DNA of 42,496 nucleotides from Candidatus Geocrenenecus arthurdayi (GCA_023539395.1 JAKCEX010000007.1:1-42496), one strand, 5' to 3'; counted from the stretch's first letter, positions 9,438 to 19,491 are shown. A program made the numbers and translations. Notes: a model not told the origin generated them from the sequence alone.

Positions 9438-9842
9438 TTAAACATATATTAATGTTGCATCTTTTGCATCTTCTACTAAGAAGGAAACTATTCCACGTAC
9501 TCCATCTAGATCATCGGTTAACTCATCTCTTGTTAAATTATGAAATGCCATGGCGGCTGGGCAAGCATATATCCTACCTGCAAAACTACGAATAACCCTT
9601 AGATATTCTGAGATCTTCGGTAAACTATCTTTCCTTTCTTCTATGGAAACCTCTTTTTTAATCCATGCATTTGTTTCTTCTCCTATTTCATCTTCATGAC
9701 CTTTCTTCAATCTCAGGACCCCTCCATAAGTGAATAGTATGGATACTTCTTCCCCTAATGTTGAGTATGCTGCTGCAAGAGATAAGGCGAAAGCAACCCG
9801 CTCATAAGAGGCTGTATTAATAATGATGGCTTTCTTCCCCAT
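9438..9842 (-). CDS. DsrE/DsrF-like sulfur-relay family protein
   Basis: MGKKAIIINTASYERVAFALSLAAAYSTLGEEVSILFTYGGVLRLKKG resembles the DsrE-like fold N-terminus. Confidence 0.7.
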   Translation of the reverse strand: MGKKAIIINTASYERVAFALSLAAAYSTLGEEVSILFTYGGVLRLKKGHEDEIGEETNAWIKKEVSIEERKDSLPKISEYLRVIRSFAGRIYACPAAMAFHNLTRDELTDDLDGVRGIVSFLVEDAKDATLIYV

Positions 9843-9862
9843 TTTCGACTCGCACTAAAATA

Positions 9863-10465
9863 TTAAGCTAAAGCTTTTGCTTTTAAGCCCCTTTCTCTTC
9901 TTGCGGCATCCTTTATTTTTTCTGCCCATTCTAGAAGGGGGACACCTTCTTCCCTTGCTTTCTTTAGACTTTCTGCTAATTTATCTAGTTCTTCTTGAGT
10001 TAACTTCTCTGCGAAGAGAGCGATGCCATCACATTCAATAGGATGGGACAGAACCTCAGTTCGAATTATATCCGTCAGAGTTTTAGCCTGCTCATCTGTA
10101 ATCTCTCCCTTACTCAAGATTTCCACCAACTCTCTACCCCTCTTAATTATCCTATCATGCACACCAAGCAGGTACTCAAGGTATTGTCTTCCGAAGAATC
10201 TTTCGAATACAAGGTAGAGGGCTTCCTCTTCCCACCTAAAGTGTGGCCCCGTTATTTTATCTAAGCGAATCATTATCTCTAATGCTTTCGTAGCATCTTT
10301 TTTATTTACTGCATCAATAAGGTCAAGCAGCATATCTCTAACTTTTACATGGTCTGATCTAAACTCAGCTATTGGATCTAATTTCGACATACCTAACACC
10401 TCTCCTATCAATATAACGGCGTTATGTTTAAACTTTTCTACATAATACCTTATTTGATATGACAT
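9863..10465 (-). CDS. Hemerythrin HHE cation-binding domain protein
   Basis: FRSDHVKVRDMLLDLIDAV, GPHFRWEEEALYLVFERFFG, HDRIIKRGRELVEIL: spaced His/Glu typical of HHE domains. Confidence 0.8.
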   Translation of the reverse strand: MSYQIRYYVEKFKHNAVILIGEVLGMSKLDPIAEFRSDHVKVRDMLLDLIDAVNKKDATKALEIMIRLDKITGPHFRWEEEALYLVFERFFGRQYLEYLLGVHDRIIKRGRELVEILSKGEITDEQAKTLTDIIRTEVLSHPIECDGIALFAEKLTQEELDKLAESLKKAREEGVPLLEWAEKIKDAARRERGLKAKALA

Positions 10466-10759
10466 TCAGTACAAGCTCCATCATGCTGTATTGGAGAACC
10501 AATTTAACCTCGGAATACTGTAAAAACTGTTGAAAAATCCTACTTTTCACTCTTTCTCGTAAACCATTAATAAGTTTATGTTTTTATGATGAGCTTATAA
10601 AGAAATGTGGCGGTTCCCTAAAGTTTTAAGAAGGTTCTGAGGAACCAAGTAACATGTCTATTAAAGAATTGATGGCGGCTTAGATTAAGAGTGAATAATT
10701 ATTCATAGTTTCTCTTGGGATCCTTGTAAACATTTATAGAAATAAAACAGAGAGTATAC

Positions 10760-11182
10760 ATGAGAGGCATGAGCATGGTAAGTACAAAATCTATTAAAAA
10801 ATTTTACACACTTCTCTTTAGCGGGAAGATAAGTGAATCTGAGAAGACGCTAGAATATATTAGGAAGAAAATTGGAGATCAAAACCCCTACTACAATGCA
10901 CTATATGGAATATACTATTCCTATGTTAATGATGATGTAGACTCTTACATCTTTAAGCTATGGGAACGCTATCTAAACGGAGCTGATAAGAAAACACTAT
11001 ACGAGGAAGTAGAGAGATTAATAGAGGGGTCATATAATCCTCCAGCGGATTTCCTACAAGCATGGCTCGATTTAATCAGTATGATTGACCAGCTACCTGT
11101 ACCTCACAAGATTGAAAAGAAGGAATCTAGATCAGAAGAAGAGGTAGCTGGAGAAGTAGAAGTTACTGAGGATGTAGAATAA
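10760..11182 (+). CDS. DUF2153-like archaeal conserved protein
   Basis: Helical repeat-like sequence IKKFYTLLFSGKISESEKTLEYIRKKIG...ALYGIYYSYVNDDVDSYIFKLW resembles DUF2153. Confidence 0.6.
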   Translation: MRGMSMVSTKSIKKFYTLLFSGKISESEKTLEYIRKKIGDQNPYYNALYGIYYSYVNDDVDSYIFKLWERYLNGADKKTLYEEVERLIEGSYNPPADFLQAWLDLISMIDQLPVPHKIEKKESRSEEEVAGEVEVTEDVE

Positions 11183-11444
11183 GATTATAAGAGAGAATCC
11201 AACTAAGTAGCCATAATGCTCCATATGTTCCAGATCCTGTAAGATACAGCTTTCTACCTAGCAGAGAGCGAGACTCCGAGTTTATGAAAACTCTTAGAAA
11301 GAACGCTGAGATAATGTAGACTGCTATTGCTAGTAGTATGGCGATTACTGACCCAAATCTATCTATCCTTAAGATCGTTGTAAATAGTCCAAGTATACAT
11401 CCACCTACAGCTCTACCCCAGTAAATTTTGTCTTCAAGCTTCAA
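11163..11444 (-). CDS. Small membrane protein (3 TM), possibly EMC6-like
   Basis: 93 aa; GRAVGGCILGLFTTILRIDRFGS...TYGALWLLSWILSYNLI; convergent to the DUF2153-like gene. Confidence 0.5.
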   Translation of the reverse strand: MKLEDKIYWGRAVGGCILGLFTTILRIDRFGSVIAILLAIAVYIISAFFLRVFINSESRSLLGRKLYLTGSGTYGALWLLSWILSYNLILHPQ

Positions 11445-11661
11445 GACGCTACCACTAGTAAAAATATTCTCCAGCTTTATATAAGATTAAATAAGCAAAA
11501 CTACTTAGAACATTGACGCTCTTTAATACTTTCTACTTTCCCCAAGAATACTAAACCTACTCTGAGCCTTTAGGAGAAACTATGAAAACTTAATACTTCC
11601 AGTCTCCTCTTAATATAGGATAAGATTTAATTTTGATTTTGGTGATGGGTAGTCAGAGAAA

Positions 11662-13569
11662 GTGGAGCTTTCTTTTATTGAGCTTAAAAGGTTGATGAAA
11701 GAGATCGTGGAGCAGATAGTAGATAGTAGGATCGAAAACATTTATGATATGAGTGACGGCTCCATAATCTTGAAACTATGGAAGAACTATGAGAAACATG
11801 AGTTAAGAATAGCTCCAGGTAGATGCATCTATTTAGTTAAAGGAGAATACAAGAAACCTCAAAAACCCTCAGACCAAATACTCAGATTTAGGAAAATCTT
11901 AAACAACTCGATAATAAAAAAAGTAGAATTAGTAGAGGGTGAAAGAATAGTAATCTTCAACATCGAGAGAAGCCGGGGAGAGATACTTAATCTAATAGTT
12001 GAGCTCCTACCTAAGGGAACAGTCATCATAACGGATAGCTCTAGGAGAATCCTAGAATCTTTAAGGAAACTAGTAATGAAGGATAGAAAGATTATCACGG
12101 GAGAAGAATATAGACTACCACCAAGGAGACCCACTATTACAAGCCCTGCAGATATAGACCAGCTATTGGAGTCCATAGATAAGAATAGAAAGATAGTGTC
12201 GATACTAGCAGTAGATGCTGGGCTAGGTGGGAGATACGCTGAAGAAGTAATCTCTATAGCGGGTGTAGATAAATCTAAGAAATTTTCAGAAGTATCAATC
12301 GAAGAATATGAAAAAATAAAAGAAGCGGTAATCAGAGTTTTAGAGTATGTTGAATCAGGTCAACCCGTCATCATAGAATCAAATGCAGAAGCGTATCCTC
12401 TACCATATCTGCTAAATTCTCTCAAGACAAATAATGTGAGAATAACCGAGGTATCCGATTTTAATGAAGCTGTAAGGATAGCTTATGAAAGAAACCTTCT
12501 ACGTCAAATCACCCATAAAGCTTTAGATAAAATTGAAGAAGAAATCAGACAATTAAACAAAGAACTTGAGGATAAATATAAAACATTGGAGAAGCTTAAA
12601 AAATTATTAGAATGGAAGAACGAGATGGCAAGGATAATACTTACACATTCAAACGAGATCGAGCAATTAAAATATGTAGAGGAACCTGAAGAAAGAGAGA
12701 TAGGTGGACTCAAGGTTAAAATTCAGAGTTCCAAGAGAACTATCCTGGTATCATCGCTTCTTGGTGAAATTAAACTAAGTTTTGATGAATCTATTGCAAA
12801 GCAAGCTTCAAGGCTCTTTGATGAAGCTAAGAATATATCTCATAGAATTGAGGAGTTGAAGAGAGAGATCGGCAATATTCAAGAAAGGATAAGTAAACTA
12901 TCACAAAAGAAGGAACCAATAATTCTCGAAGAACTAGAAAGTTTATCTCCTAAAATAACTTTAACTAAGAGAAACTGGTATGAAAAGTATAGATGGTTTT
13001 ATACTTCTGAGGGTTTCCTCGCTGTAGCTGGTAGAGATGCTTCAAGCAACCATGCATTAATAAGAAAACACTTAGAGAAAGATGACTTAGTTTTCCACTC
13101 AGAGGTTAGAGGTGCACCAATCTTAATTTTGAAGAATGGTGTGAAATCTAGTGAAACATCAATTATTGAGGCAGCACAATTTGCTGCATGTTATAGTAGA
13201 GCATGGAGGGAGGGATTACAATATGTTAGCGTCTACTACGTTAAGCCAGAGCAAATATCTCTCTCACCCCCTCCTGGACACTACTTACCTAAAGGCGGGG
13301 TAATCATAAAAGGAGAGAAGAAGTATCTAACTGTTAAACTTGAGTTAGCCATTGGAGTAGAAGATGATATGCTAGTCTGGGGGCCACCTCAAACTCTTGA
13401 AGTAAGAACTACCAAGATGGTTAAGATTACTCCTGGGAATAAGAAAGCTAAGCAGCTAGCTGAAGAAATAGTTAATCAAATCTTTAAAGATGTTGATAGC
13501 AGGAAGAAGATAGAACTTATTGAGAAGATTATCCAGATAATCCCTTATGGATGTGGATCTATATCCTAA
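11662..13569 (+). CDS. rqcH: NFACT/RqcH-family ribosome quality control protein
   Basis: NFACT-N FIELKRLMKEIVEQIVDSRIENIY, central coiled coil, NFACT-R KYRWFYTSEGFLAVAGRDASSNHALIRKHLEKDDLVFHSEVRGAP. Confidence 0.9.
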   Translation: MELSFIELKRLMKEIVEQIVDSRIENIYDMSDGSIILKLWKNYEKHELRIAPGRCIYLVKGEYKKPQKPSDQILRFRKILNNSIIKKVELVEGERIVIFNIERSRGEILNLIVELLPKGTVIITDSSRRILESLRKLVMKDRKIITGEEYRLPPRRPTITSPADIDQLLESIDKNRKIVSILAVDAGLGGRYAEEVISIAGVDKSKKFSEVSIEEYEKIKEAVIRVLEYVESGQPVIIESNAEAYPLPYLLNSLKTNNVRITEVSDFNEAVRIAYERNLLRQITHKALDKIEEEIRQLNKELEDKYKTLEKLKKLLEWKNEMARIILTHSNEIEQLKYVEEPEEREIGGLKVKIQSSKRTILVSSLLGEIKLSFDESIAKQASRLFDEAKNISHRIEELKREIGNIQERISKLSQKKEPIILEELESLSPKITLTKRNWYEKYRWFYTSEGFLAVAGRDASSNHALIRKHLEKDDLVFHSEVRGAPILILKNGVKSSETSIIEAAQFAACYSRAWREGLQYVSVYYVKPEQISLSPPPGHYLPKGGVIIKGEKKYLTVKLELAIGVEDDMLVWGPPQTLEVRTTKMVKITPGNKKAKQLAEEIVNQIFKDVDSRKKIELIEKIIQIIPYGCGSIS

Positions 13570-13753
13570 GATTAGAAATCACTATTATAGCAATCGCAGT
13601 CGAGTAGCAATTTCTACGACATTTGTAGACCCTAGATAGGAAATCTCTCTACAGGCAATATTAAACTATATATTCAGAGAAAGGGTAGGAATATACGCTA
13701 AGCTTTTAAACTTGAAGAATGTTCTTACAGTAGAATCAAAGGGTTGAGTAGAG

Positions 13754-14329
13754 TTGGCTACGCTGCCCGATGAATTGAAGGTCAGAGATGTAATGTCAAG
13801 TCCAGTAATAGAAGGTAGTGAGAATGAGACTGCAGAGCAAATAGCTCAGAAAATGGAGAAATATAATGTGGGCTCCGTTGTTATTACTAGGAATGGAGCT
13901 CCAGTAGGCATAGTAACGAAAACAGACCTTATATGGAAAGTTGTTTCTAAAAATCTTAAACCTTCTGAAATTAAAGCTTCAAGCATAATGAGTAGCCCTA
14001 TACACTCAGTTACCCCTGAAACATCTATTGAAGATGCTTTAAGAAAGATGACTGCCTTAAAAGTTAGCAGGCTTGCAGTAACATACAAAAATAAACTAGT
14101 CGGTCTTGTAAGCGTCAAGGATATCTTGCAAGTAACCCCTGAGATCCTTGAGATCGTTAAAGAGCACTGGAAGATTAGAGGTGTAACTTTATCAAAGAGC
14201 AGTGAAGGATACGTCGAAGGCTATTGTGATGAATGTGGAGAATGGTCTGATATGCTACTCAACGTTGATGGAAGATATCTCTGCGAAGAATGTAGGCTTG
14301 AACTAAGTGGAAGAGGAGTAAAAGAATGA
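13754..14329 (+). CDS. Tandem CBS-domain protein with C-terminal zinc ribbon
   Basis: VRDVMSSPVIEGSENETAEQIAQKMEKYNVGSVVIT... and ASSIMSSPIHSVTPETSIEDALRKM; C-terminal CDECGEW...CEEC; TTG start. Confidence 0.85.
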   Translation: MATLPDELKVRDVMSSPVIEGSENETAEQIAQKMEKYNVGSVVITRNGAPVGIVTKTDLIWKVVSKNLKPSEIKASSIMSSPIHSVTPETSIEDALRKMTALKVSRLAVTYKNKLVGLVSVKDILQVTPEILEIVKEHWKIRGVTLSKSSEGYVEGYCDECGEWSDMLLNVDGRYLCEECRLELSGRGVKE

Positions 14330-14772
14330 GCGATAATAGAAAGCAGAGATTTCTTATTGATGCAATGCTCGGTAATATTGTCTCATGGTTGAGGATATTA
14401 GGATACGACTCAGAATACTGGGATGGAGATGATGGAGGACTCATACAGAAAGCAATCAAAGAAGGTAGAATAGTCTTAACTAAAGATAGAGATTTATATG
14501 TTTATGCAAAAAGATGCGGTGTAGAAGCCATCTTAATCGATGAAAATGGGATTGAACATATTCTTGGAAAATTAAATCAAATATATGGCGTATCTTTAGA
14601 ATTCAATCCAGAGTATACTAGATGCCCAATATGTAATCATCTTCTTCAGAAAGATAAGCATAGCCATAGAGAAGAATGGAGCTGTAATAACTGTGGTAAA
14701 CGATACTGGATGGGGAGACACTGGAGAAATATTACAAGAATACTAGAGGAGGCGAAGAATATTGGCAGGTGA
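14326..14772 (+). CDS. Mut7-C RNase domain protein (PIN-like, with zinc ribbon)
   Basis: FLIDAMLGNIVSWLRILGYDSEYWDGDDGGLIQKAIKEGRIVLTKDRDLY and CPICNHLL...CNNCGKRYWMGRHW; ATGA overlap with upstream gene. Confidence 0.88.
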   Translation: MSDNRKQRFLIDAMLGNIVSWLRILGYDSEYWDGDDGGLIQKAIKEGRIVLTKDRDLYVYAKRCGVEAILIDENGIEHILGKLNQIYGVSLEFNPEYTRCPICNHLLQKDKHSHREEWSCNNCGKRYWMGRHWRNITRILEEAKNIGR

Positions 14773-15385
14773 ACTCAGCTTAGAAGAAGGAAGATACCTT
14801 GTAAAACTTGCACGTCAAACAATATATAATTATCTGAGGAAGATTGAAAGTCCCCCTCCAGCCCCAATTTCAGAGAGATTAAAACAGGAGAGAGGTGTCT
14901 TCGTTACACTATATACGTATCCTATGAAGGATCTTAGAGGATGCATAGGCTTCCCTCTACCGACTATGCCATTATATGAAGCTACTATGGAAGCAGCTAT
15001 AGCTTCAGCAACAAAAGACCCAAGATTTAGACCATTAAAACTGGATGAACTAAATGATGTAGTAATAGAAGTTAGCGTATTAACTCCTCCCGAAGAGATT
15101 GTATACAGAGATCCAAATGAACTATTAGGTAAAATAGTTATTGGAAGAGATGGGTTAATTATTAAATCAGGACCATATTCTGGTTTACTCCTACCCCAAG
15201 TTCCAGTAGAATATAACTGGACTGTTGAAGAATACTTAATGCATTTATGTTTAAAAGCTGGATTAGAATCTACACACTGGGTAAAGGGTAAAGCAAAGAT
15301 ATACAGATTCACAGCTCAAATCTTCTCAGAACTAGAACCTAATGGAGAAATAATTGAAGAAGAATTATCTCCTAGAAAATGTTAA
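14762..15385 (+). CDS. AMMECR1 domain protein
   Basis: GVFVTLYTYPMKDLRGCIGFPLPTMPLYEATMEAAIASATKDPRFRPL with LRGCIG core. Confidence 0.92.
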   Translation: MAGELSLEEGRYLVKLARQTIYNYLRKIESPPPAPISERLKQERGVFVTLYTYPMKDLRGCIGFPLPTMPLYEATMEAAIASATKDPRFRPLKLDELNDVVIEVSVLTPPEEIVYRDPNELLGKIVIGRDGLIIKSGPYSGLLLPQVPVEYNWTVEEYLMHLCLKAGLESTHWVKGKAKIYRFTAQIFSELEPNGEIIEEELSPRKC

Positions 15386-15415
15386 GACTATCTCTTCAGT
15401 TCAGGTTAACTAGAG

Positions 15416-16588
15416 ATGACGAGGATCCATCTGGGAGTATGTGGAATAGGATTTGGGCATGCTGCTAGAGCTGTTCAAATAGCTAGAGCATTAAAGGAGA
15501 AAGGGTGGAGCTTAACTATCTCATCCTATGGTGAAGGTTTAGAATACCTGAGGAGGAGCGGTCTGAACGCTTATAGAGTACCGGGGATATCTTATGGTGT
15601 ACTCCATGAAGGAAAAGTAAGTATAAAGATGACTATCTTCAAGAACATCCTTCTACCAGTAAGAATATTAGAGCAAGCTTCATACGAGTTCTCCTTAATA
15701 GACAGGGATGTTGATGTAGTCATCTCAGATACTAGAGCATCAACAGTAATCGCAGCCAAGATGCTTGGTAAACCAGTCTTAACTATCCTAAATCAATTCA
15801 ATATAGGAATACTCTACCCTAAGTATAGATGGGTAATTGAAAGCCTTGAAGCAGCTTCATACCTCATTGGATGGATATGGCTTAGAAGTGATAGAATACT
15901 AGTAGCAGATTATCCTCCACCTTTAACAATATCAAAAAGAAACCTTATTTTCCCAGAAGATACAGAATTGAAAAAGAAAGTTAAGTATATTGGACCCATT
16001 ATAGAGAATTCCATTAGAGAACTCCCTGAAGATGAATATCTAAGAAACAAGTATGGGGTAGGTCTGCAGGGAAAACCAGTAATCTTATTCAAGGCGACTG
16101 GTCCAGCATATGAAAGGAAAGTATTAGTGGATAAGATGATTCCTCTTCTAAGGAAGCTTAACCGAGAATTCGAGATTGTTATTACATTAGGGGGTTTACG
16201 TATAGACTTCCAGAATAAACATGGTGATTTGAAGATTTATGAATGGGTTGATGATCCACTAGAGCTCGTAAAGATTGCTGATTTAGTTATCACAAGAGCT
16301 GGACAGACAACTCTTGCAAAAATCCTAGCATTAGGTAAGCCTGTAATCATGATACCTATACCTGGCCACGCAGAACAGAACTGGAATGCTATATCTGTAG
16401 AAGAAAATAATGCAGGGGTAAAACTTGATGAAGAGAATATAAGTGAAGAAACTTTAAGAAAAACAATCAACCATGTCCTGGATTCGAATTACTACAAGAT
16501 GGTATCACACTACTCATTAGTTTTTAGATCGTTAAACCCATTAAATCTAATCCTTGATGAGATTCAATTCCTTCTAAGAAGAGAATAG
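15416..16588 (+). CDS. Glycosyltransferase (UDP-GlcNAc transferase MurG/GT28-like)
   Basis: GFGHAARAVQIARALKEKGW N-term and ADLVITRAGQTTLAKILALGKPVIMIPIPGHAEQNWNA C-term. Confidence 0.82.
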   Translation: MTRIHLGVCGIGFGHAARAVQIARALKEKGWSLTISSYGEGLEYLRRSGLNAYRVPGISYGVLHEGKVSIKMTIFKNILLPVRILEQASYEFSLIDRDVDVVISDTRASTVIAAKMLGKPVLTILNQFNIGILYPKYRWVIESLEAASYLIGWIWLRSDRILVADYPPPLTISKRNLIFPEDTELKKKVKYIGPIIENSIRELPEDEYLRNKYGVGLQGKPVILFKATGPAYERKVLVDKMIPLLRKLNREFEIVITLGGLRIDFQNKHGDLKIYEWVDDPLELVKIADLVITRAGQTTLAKILALGKPVIMIPIPGHAEQNWNAISVEENNAGVKLDEENISEETLRKTINHVLDSNYYKMVSHYSLVFRSLNPLNLILDEIQFLLRRE

Positions 16589-16649
16589 TAAATAAACTTC
16601 ATGAGAAAAGTTTATCTTTTAAGCTTTCTCAGTTAAGTATGGCAAATAG

Positions 16650-17141
16650 ATGAGTAGTAGTCTCAAGATTGACTCCTCAGTTACACCTAGTAGATTGATT
16701 GGTTTGCTTGATTTAGTAAATAGCTTGGGTGGAAAAGTAGATCTAGCTAGAATATCTATTATATTGCAGACGGATGTAGACGACCTGCTACCAGTAGTTG
16801 ATGTAAGTGAAGCTATGGGGTTCATAAGAGTTGTAGATGGTGATGCTGAGTTAACAGAAGCTGGGAAGAAGTTTGTTCAAGCATCTCCCTCAAAGAAGAA
16901 GTTGATGCTTAGAGAAGCAATAAAGAATATTGAGCCTTTTGCTACAGCATTAAAACTAGCTCATAAGAGTGGGGAATTCACGAAAGAAGAATTGATAAAT
17001 GAACTCAATAATAAGAAATTCTTTGAAGAAGAACATCCAGATATTGAGAAGTTTTACTCATTCATCCTTGAGTGGTTGCTATATACAGAAGCTATCCATT
17101 ATAAAGGTGAAGAGAGGAAATTCTACAAGAAGAAACGCTAA
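16650..17141 (+). CDS. Stand-alone AAA-associated C-terminal (AAA_assoc_C-like) domain protein
   Basis: VTPSRLIGLLDLVNSLGGKVDLARISIILQTDVDDLLPVVDVSEAMGFIRVVDGDAELTEAGKKFVQA resembles the domain usually found at the C-terminus of archaeal NitT/TauT-type ABC ATPases. Confidence 0.7.
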   Translation: MSSSLKIDSSVTPSRLIGLLDLVNSLGGKVDLARISIILQTDVDDLLPVVDVSEAMGFIRVVDGDAELTEAGKKFVQASPSKKKLMLREAIKNIEPFATALKLAHKSGEFTKEELINELNNKKFFEEEHPDIEKFYSFILEWLLYTEAIHYKGEERKFYKKKR

Positions 17142-17914
17142 CTTAACAATGTATAGATCTTATCCACATACTCATAGAATTCTTGGCTCCTCCTCGATCT
17201 AGGTCTCTTCAAGTCTATCTTCACTACTCCTGCGATTCTCGATGGTCTAGCCGTTAATACTATAACCTTATCACATATTTCAACGAGTTCTTCTATATCA
17301 TGGCTTACTAATACCATTGAAGATATTGGTAGAATCTGATTTAGCCATAGGTTCTCCAGTTCTCTTCTAAGGGTTATAGCTGTTAACTGGTCTAGGTTAC
17401 TGAAGGGTTCATCCATCAACAACAAGTCTGGATGGGATACTAGAGCTCTAGCTATCGCTACCCTCTGCTTCATCCCTCCACTAAGCTCTGCGGGATATGC
17501 ATTCTCAAACCCTATTAAACCCATCATATCTAGGAATGTTCTAGCTCTCTCTTCCTTCTCCTTATCAGTTAATTCTTTTTCATTGATAAGCCCAAGCATA
17601 ACATTCTTGATGACAGTATACCATGGAAGAAGAGTCGGATTCTGGAAGACCATAGAAATCCTCGGATCAGGACTATGTAGTGGTTTACCCCTAAAATATA
17701 CTTCTCCTGAATCGGGTTTTAGTAATCCAGCCATAATCCTGAGTAGTGTACTCTTACCGCAACCGCTTGGTCCAGCTATACCTACAAATTCAGCAAACAT
17801 TATGCTTAGAGATAGATTATCAAATACTGGGAGTTTATCTCCCTTCCTCATCTTATAACTAAAGGATATATTCCTTAACGTTAGCAGTGTTTCATCGATT
17901 TTTTCCAACATCAT
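17138..17914 (-). CDS. NitT/TauT-type ABC transporter ATP-binding protein
   Basis: Walker A GPSGCGKST, signature LSGGMKQRVAIARAL, Walker B LLLMDEPFSNLD. Confidence 0.93.
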   Translation of the reverse strand: MMLEKIDETLLTLRNISFSYKMRKGDKLPVFDNLSLSIMFAEFVGIAGPSGCGKSTLLRIMAGLLKPDSGEVYFRGKPLHSPDPRISMVFQNPTLLPWYTVIKNVMLGLINEKELTDKEKEERARTFLDMMGLIGFENAYPAELSGGMKQRVAIARALVSHPDLLLMDEPFSNLDQLTAITLRRELENLWLNQILPISSMVLVSHDIEELVEICDKVIVLTARPSRIAGVVKIDLKRPRSRRSQEFYEYVDKIYTLLS

Positions 17915-17919
17915 GCTTT

Positions 17920-19491
17920 CTAGACGATTCTTCTTATGGCTATCTCATATATTCTTCTCCATAGAAGTCTGTTGAGAATGACTATGAATAACGCCATCCA
18001 TATTGTTGTTGCTATGAGTAGTTCAATGTCTCCTAGCGTGGTAGCTATACTCATCATTTTACCGATCCCAGGGTTTTCAACCTCCCATAAAATATGGTCT
18101 AGAGATGTTCTCTCAGCTATTACTAGGGTGTTCCATCCACCTCCAATCGTGACGATGCATCCTGTAATCATGGAGGGCGTCATCCTGGGTAGGTATAGAT
18201 ACCATAGTTTCTTTAAGCCAGATATTCGGAGAAGCTTGAATAGTTCTTCCTCCTCTCTAGGTACTACTGATAATGCTCCTCTTAGAAAGAAAAGCATATA
18301 CCACATAGTTCCAAGTAATACTATTATGAGTGCTCCGAATTCTCTCATTAACCCTGATTTTATAGTGAAATCCATTATGAAAGGTATCAGGAGGGTTGCA
18401 GGAAATGAAGCTACTGCTTGAAAGATTGGAAGAAGTATCTTTTCTAGAGTCTTCTTTTCATACAGGATTATAGAGACTGGTATAGTCCACCCTAAAGTTA
18501 TCAATGTAGCAATGAAAACTCTACTAAGAGAGTATCCCAACATTGTTAGAGGCTCAACGATCCCTAGTCTTGAGAATCCATTAGAGATTATCTGTGAAAA
18601 ATTAATCAAGTCCTTAATGTTTATCATGCTTGCTAGGATAGCTACCATTGCGAAAACCGTCAAAACCTCAATTATCCTTCTATGCCTAATTATTAAATTA
18701 GTAAATTTATGTAGTTCTACTCCAAGCCTCCAACTCTCAGAGAATCTAGGTTTATGGGTTATTATCTTAATCGGTAGAGTGAGTGGTTTAACAAGTCTTT
18801 CAAACCATGCATGGGGGATCTCTGTAGCATATGTTTCAAATCTATACTTCACACTAACCCTAATCATCGGGATAAATACTAGTAGATTCATTAATACAAC
18901 GAAGAGTAGAACAAAGCATAAAGCGACTATGGACTCTAAGACCATTCCAGAAGCCATAAACTCAGCTGTTAGAGAACCCACACCGAACAATCTATACTCT
19001 GCTTCACCTATAGTTATAATCTCACATGCAACTAGGAAGTATAATCCATTCGCCCATGAAGAAGGTAGATTTGCAGCAATCTTAGGGAAAGAAGCAGGAA
19101 TATAGAGATGTCTAATCCTGCTAAATATGCTTAACCTGAGGAAATTAGCTACTTCCAATGTCTCGGCGGGGATTACTCTGACAGCTTCATAGACTCCGAA
19201 TGAGATATTCCATACCTGGCTAGTAAATATCAGGAATATAGCGGCCATCTCTGGACCTATTGTTGGGTGTAGAGTTATGAAAGCATAAAGAGCGATAGGG
19301 AAGAAGCCGAGTATAGGTATTGATTGAAGAATATCTAGGATTGGTATAATGATTTTTTCAAGAGATTTACTTACTGCTGCTGTAATGCCTATAACGATAG
19401 AGAATAGAATAGATATAACTAAGGCTGCCAGCATTCTTAGCCATGAATACCCTACAGCTGATAGTATCACAATTAGTATTGCTGGGTCCAA
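17920..19491 (-). CDS. ABC transporter permease with two fused permease domains (COG4986-like)
   Basis: Two BPD-type permease modules (SIPILGFFPIALYAF... and AVASFPATLLIPFIMDF...) in one 523-aa protein next to the ATPase. Confidence 0.85.
   Translation of the reverse strand: MDPAILIVILSAVGYSWLRMLAALVISILFSIVIGITAAVSKSLEKIIIPILDILQSIPILGFFPIALYAFITLHPTIGPEMAAIFLIFTSQVWNISFGVYEAVRVIPAETLEVANFLRLSIFSRIRHLYIPASFPKIAANLPSSWANGLYFLVACEIITIGEAEYRLFGVGSLTAEFMASGMVLESIVALCFVLLFVVLMNLLVFIPMIRVSVKYRFETYATEIPHAWFERLVKPLTLPIKIITHKPRFSESWRLGVELHKFTNLIIRHRRIIEVLTVFAMVAILASMINIKDLINFSQIISNGFSRLGIVEPLTMLGYSLSRVFIATLITLGWTIPVSIILYEKKTLEKILLPIFQAVASFPATLLIPFIMDFTIKSGLMREFGALIIVLLGTMWYMLFFLRGALSVVPREEEELFKLLRISGLKKLWYLYLPRMTPSMITGCIVTIGGGWNTLVIAERTSLDHILWEVENPGIGKMMSIATTLGDIELLIATTIWMALFIVILNRLLWRRIYEIAIRRIV

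Noticed and set aside
10587-10645. C/D box sRNA-like pattern (ATGATGA ... GGTTCTGAGGAACC with CTGA)
   Set aside because: Spacing fits a 55-60 nt C/D sRNA, but no convincing internal D' and C' boxes are present and the CTGA sits within a small GGTTC/GAACC hairpin; likely chance.
17583-19105. Plus-strand ORFs (17583..17858, 17936..18421, 18512..19105) over the ABC transporter genes
   Set aside because: Antisense of conserved ATPase and permease coding regions.
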